Positions 5,412 to 6,138 of a stretch of 6,138 bases of DNA are shown here, piece after piece. How positions within the stretch are numbered: the first letter of the stretch is position 1; every line of letters begins with the position of its first letter. The DNA is from Chloroflexota bacterium (GTDB taxonomy: Bacteria > Chloroflexota > Anaerolineae > Caldilineales > Caldilineaceae), in NCBI GenBank assembly GCA_003577005.1, contig QEUW01000436.1:1-6138 (forward strand), written 5' to 3'. Under the pieces are notes generated by a model. The model made no database searches. It was not told the origin of the DNA and saw only the letters and a program-made list of their open reading frames with translations. The translations under genes were made by a program, and so were the position numbers.

Positions 5412-5837
5412 ATGGCCCATATTTCTCGTGTGCTGCGCCAACAAGTCGCCGAGCGGGCTTGCTTTCGGTGTGAGTACTGCCAAAGTCCCGAACGCATCAC
5501 CAGCGGGCCGATGCCTATTGAGCATATCATTCCGACTGCCGCGGGTGGTTCTATTCGTCTTGATAATCTCGCTTATGCCTGCGCCCGCTGTAATTTGCAC
5601 AAGGCAAAACGAACGCATTTCCTCGATCCTGTTAGCAATCGCAGGGTTGCCCTCTTTAACCCTCGCATCCAGCGATGGTCACGTCATTTTGCCTGGAGCC
5701 TTGATGGCGTGCTTATCACCGGTCGCACACGCGCTGGCCGCGCCACGATTATCGCTCTCAACATGAATCATCCAACTGTGGTAATGAGTCGTAGCTTTTG
5801 GGTACGTTTAGACGTACATCCACCGGATGTGGCTTGA
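5412..5837 (+). CDS. Small HNH endonuclease with zinc-binding cysteine pairs
   Basis: This 141-residue stand-alone HNH nuclease should bind a divalent metal and cut nucleic acid phosphodiester bonds. Its core shows the full HNH/zinc arrangement: Cys20-x2-Cys23 (FRCEYC), Glu37-His38 in the beta-beta-alpha strand (IEHIIP) followed by AAGG, Asn52 in LDNLAY, Cys57-x2-Cys60 followed by Asn61, and Lys64. The four cysteines probably hold a structural zinc, while His38 and the Asn region form the catalytic metal site. After the core, LFNPRIQRWSRHF and the later segment around RAGRATIIALNMN are typical of a small HNH subfamily known to me from cyanobacteria and Chloroflexota. There is no intein, homing-element or restriction-modification partner beside it, and no extra DNA-recognition domain. 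The preceding RHH-like protein may supply DNA binding. The gene ends with two overlapping small palindromes. The enzyme class is well supported; the biological target is unknown. Confidence 0.88.
   Translation: MAHISRVLRQQVAERACFRCEYCQSPERITSGPMPIEHIIPTAAGGSIRLDNLAYACARCNLHKAKRTHFLDPVSNRRVALFNPRIQRWSRHFAWSLDGVLITGRTRAGRATIIALNMNHPTVVMSRSFWVRLDVHPPDVA
5802..5830 (+). other. Two overlapping short hairpins at the 3' end of the HNH gene
   Basis: GTACGT (5802-5807) pairs with ACGTAC (5812-5817) around TTAG. ACATCC (5816-5821) pairs with GGATGT (5825-5830) around ACC. The two 6-bp stems share bases 5816-5817 and so cannot both form completely. They lie inside the last codons and just before the convergent minus-strand gene. 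A role in ending or stabilising the transcript is possible, but there is no U-tract. Confidence 0.35.
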
Positions 5838-5868
5838 CCTCGTTGCTATAGGATGATTGTAACAAACG

Positions 5869-6138
5869 CTATGCCAACGCCCACGGCAGGCGCATTACTC
5901 CATCCGCCGTGAATTCCAACGGCACTTCCTCCTGGATCGAGAGGCGCGGGTGTTCCTCGACGGCCCGGCGCAGGTTTGGGCTGACGTAGAGGTGATCCAG
6001 CGTCAGCGTGTCGCGGATAAAGACCATGCGCGCCGCCGGCTGCGGTTGGGCGCAGCCGCGCAAGGCCACTTCCAACGCCGCCCGGTCGCTGGGCATGGTG
6101 ATGGGCAGGGCGACGCGGAACATGCCAAAGATGCCCGA
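5869..6138 (-). CDS. C-terminal fragment of a lactate-racemase-domain (LarA/DUF2088-like) protein (5' end outside window)
   Basis: On the minus strand the frame is open from the window edge to a TAG at 5871-5869, giving 89 visible residues. An internal ATG at 6123 exists, but the frame continues past it (SGIFGMF), so the gene starts outside the window. The segment ARMVFIRDTLTLDHLYVSPNLRRAVEEHPRLSI, followed by a phrase like PLEFTADGVM and a short tail, resembles the C-terminal end of nickel-dependent lactate-racemase-like (LarA N-domain/DUF2088) proteins, where an IRNTL.L...YVS..L...V..HPRL pattern is common. This is a memory-based assignment. The catalytic N-terminal half, with the nickel-pincer cofactor ligands, is not in the window. 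The gene converges on the HNH gene with only 31 bases between their stops. True lactate racemases are a minority of this family, so substrate and even racemase activity remain open. Confidence 0.6.
   Translation of the reverse strand, partial: SGIFGMFRVALPITMPSDRAALEVALRGCAQPQPAARMVFIRDTLTLDHLYVSPNLRRAVEEHPRLSIQEEVPLEFTADGVMRLPWALA

Noticed and set aside
4992..5837. Restriction-modification system or homing endonuclease
   Set aside because: There is no methyltransferase gene and no intron or intein host, and the first protein has no specificity-domain features.
5838..5868. Intrinsic terminator between the HNH gene and the racemase-like gene
   Set aside because: The 31-base gap has no stem of useful length and no T-run on either strand.

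Overview
The window looks like ordinary chromosomal DNA from a GC-rich bacterium, most likely a member of the Chloroflexota (Anaerolineae/Caldilinea-like). That guess rests on the style of the S9 peptidase and the N-terminal coiled-coil protein, on the RHH-like plus HNH gene pair, and on intergenic spacers filled with short degenerate oligomers that fold into long hairpins. I recognise these from memory; no search was run, so the taxon is an inference. No rRNA, tRNA, insertion sequence, CRISPR array or phage structural gene is visible.

Layout, left to right: (1) the 3' part of a coiled-coil protein of unknown function (2-493, +); (2) a hairpin-forming spacer made of GATTGAG/GGAGATT-like units (about 481-582); (3) an orphan LivK-type substrate-binding lipoprotein (625-1770, +); (4) a 129-base spacer with a candidate promoter; (5) a cytoplasmic S9-family prolyl-oligopeptidase-like serine peptidase (1900-3837, +); (6) a second heptad-based hairpin between convergent genes; (7) pdxA of vitamin B6 synthesis (3877-4896, -); (8) a divergent intergenic region with a good sigma-A-type promoter (TTTCCA, 17 bases, TATAAT) reading right; (9) a tight two-gene unit, a small ribbon-helix-helix-like protein (4992-5408) and a small HNH endonuclease (5412-5837); (10) the C-terminal end of a minus-strand gene resembling lactate-racemase-domain (LarA/DUF2088) proteins (5869 to the window edge).

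The genes do not form one pathway. LivK binds an extracytoplasmic ligand, the S9 peptidase degrades or trims peptides in the cytoplasm, and PdxA makes a precursor of pyridoxal phosphate. The RHH-like/HNH pair is the accessory part: it has its own promoter, a 3-base gap between the genes, and a visibly lower GC content than its neighbours. It is the best candidate for a little-described system, perhaps a DNA-binding protein coupled to a nuclease. The two oligomer-built hairpin spacers are the other structure that genes do not explain.
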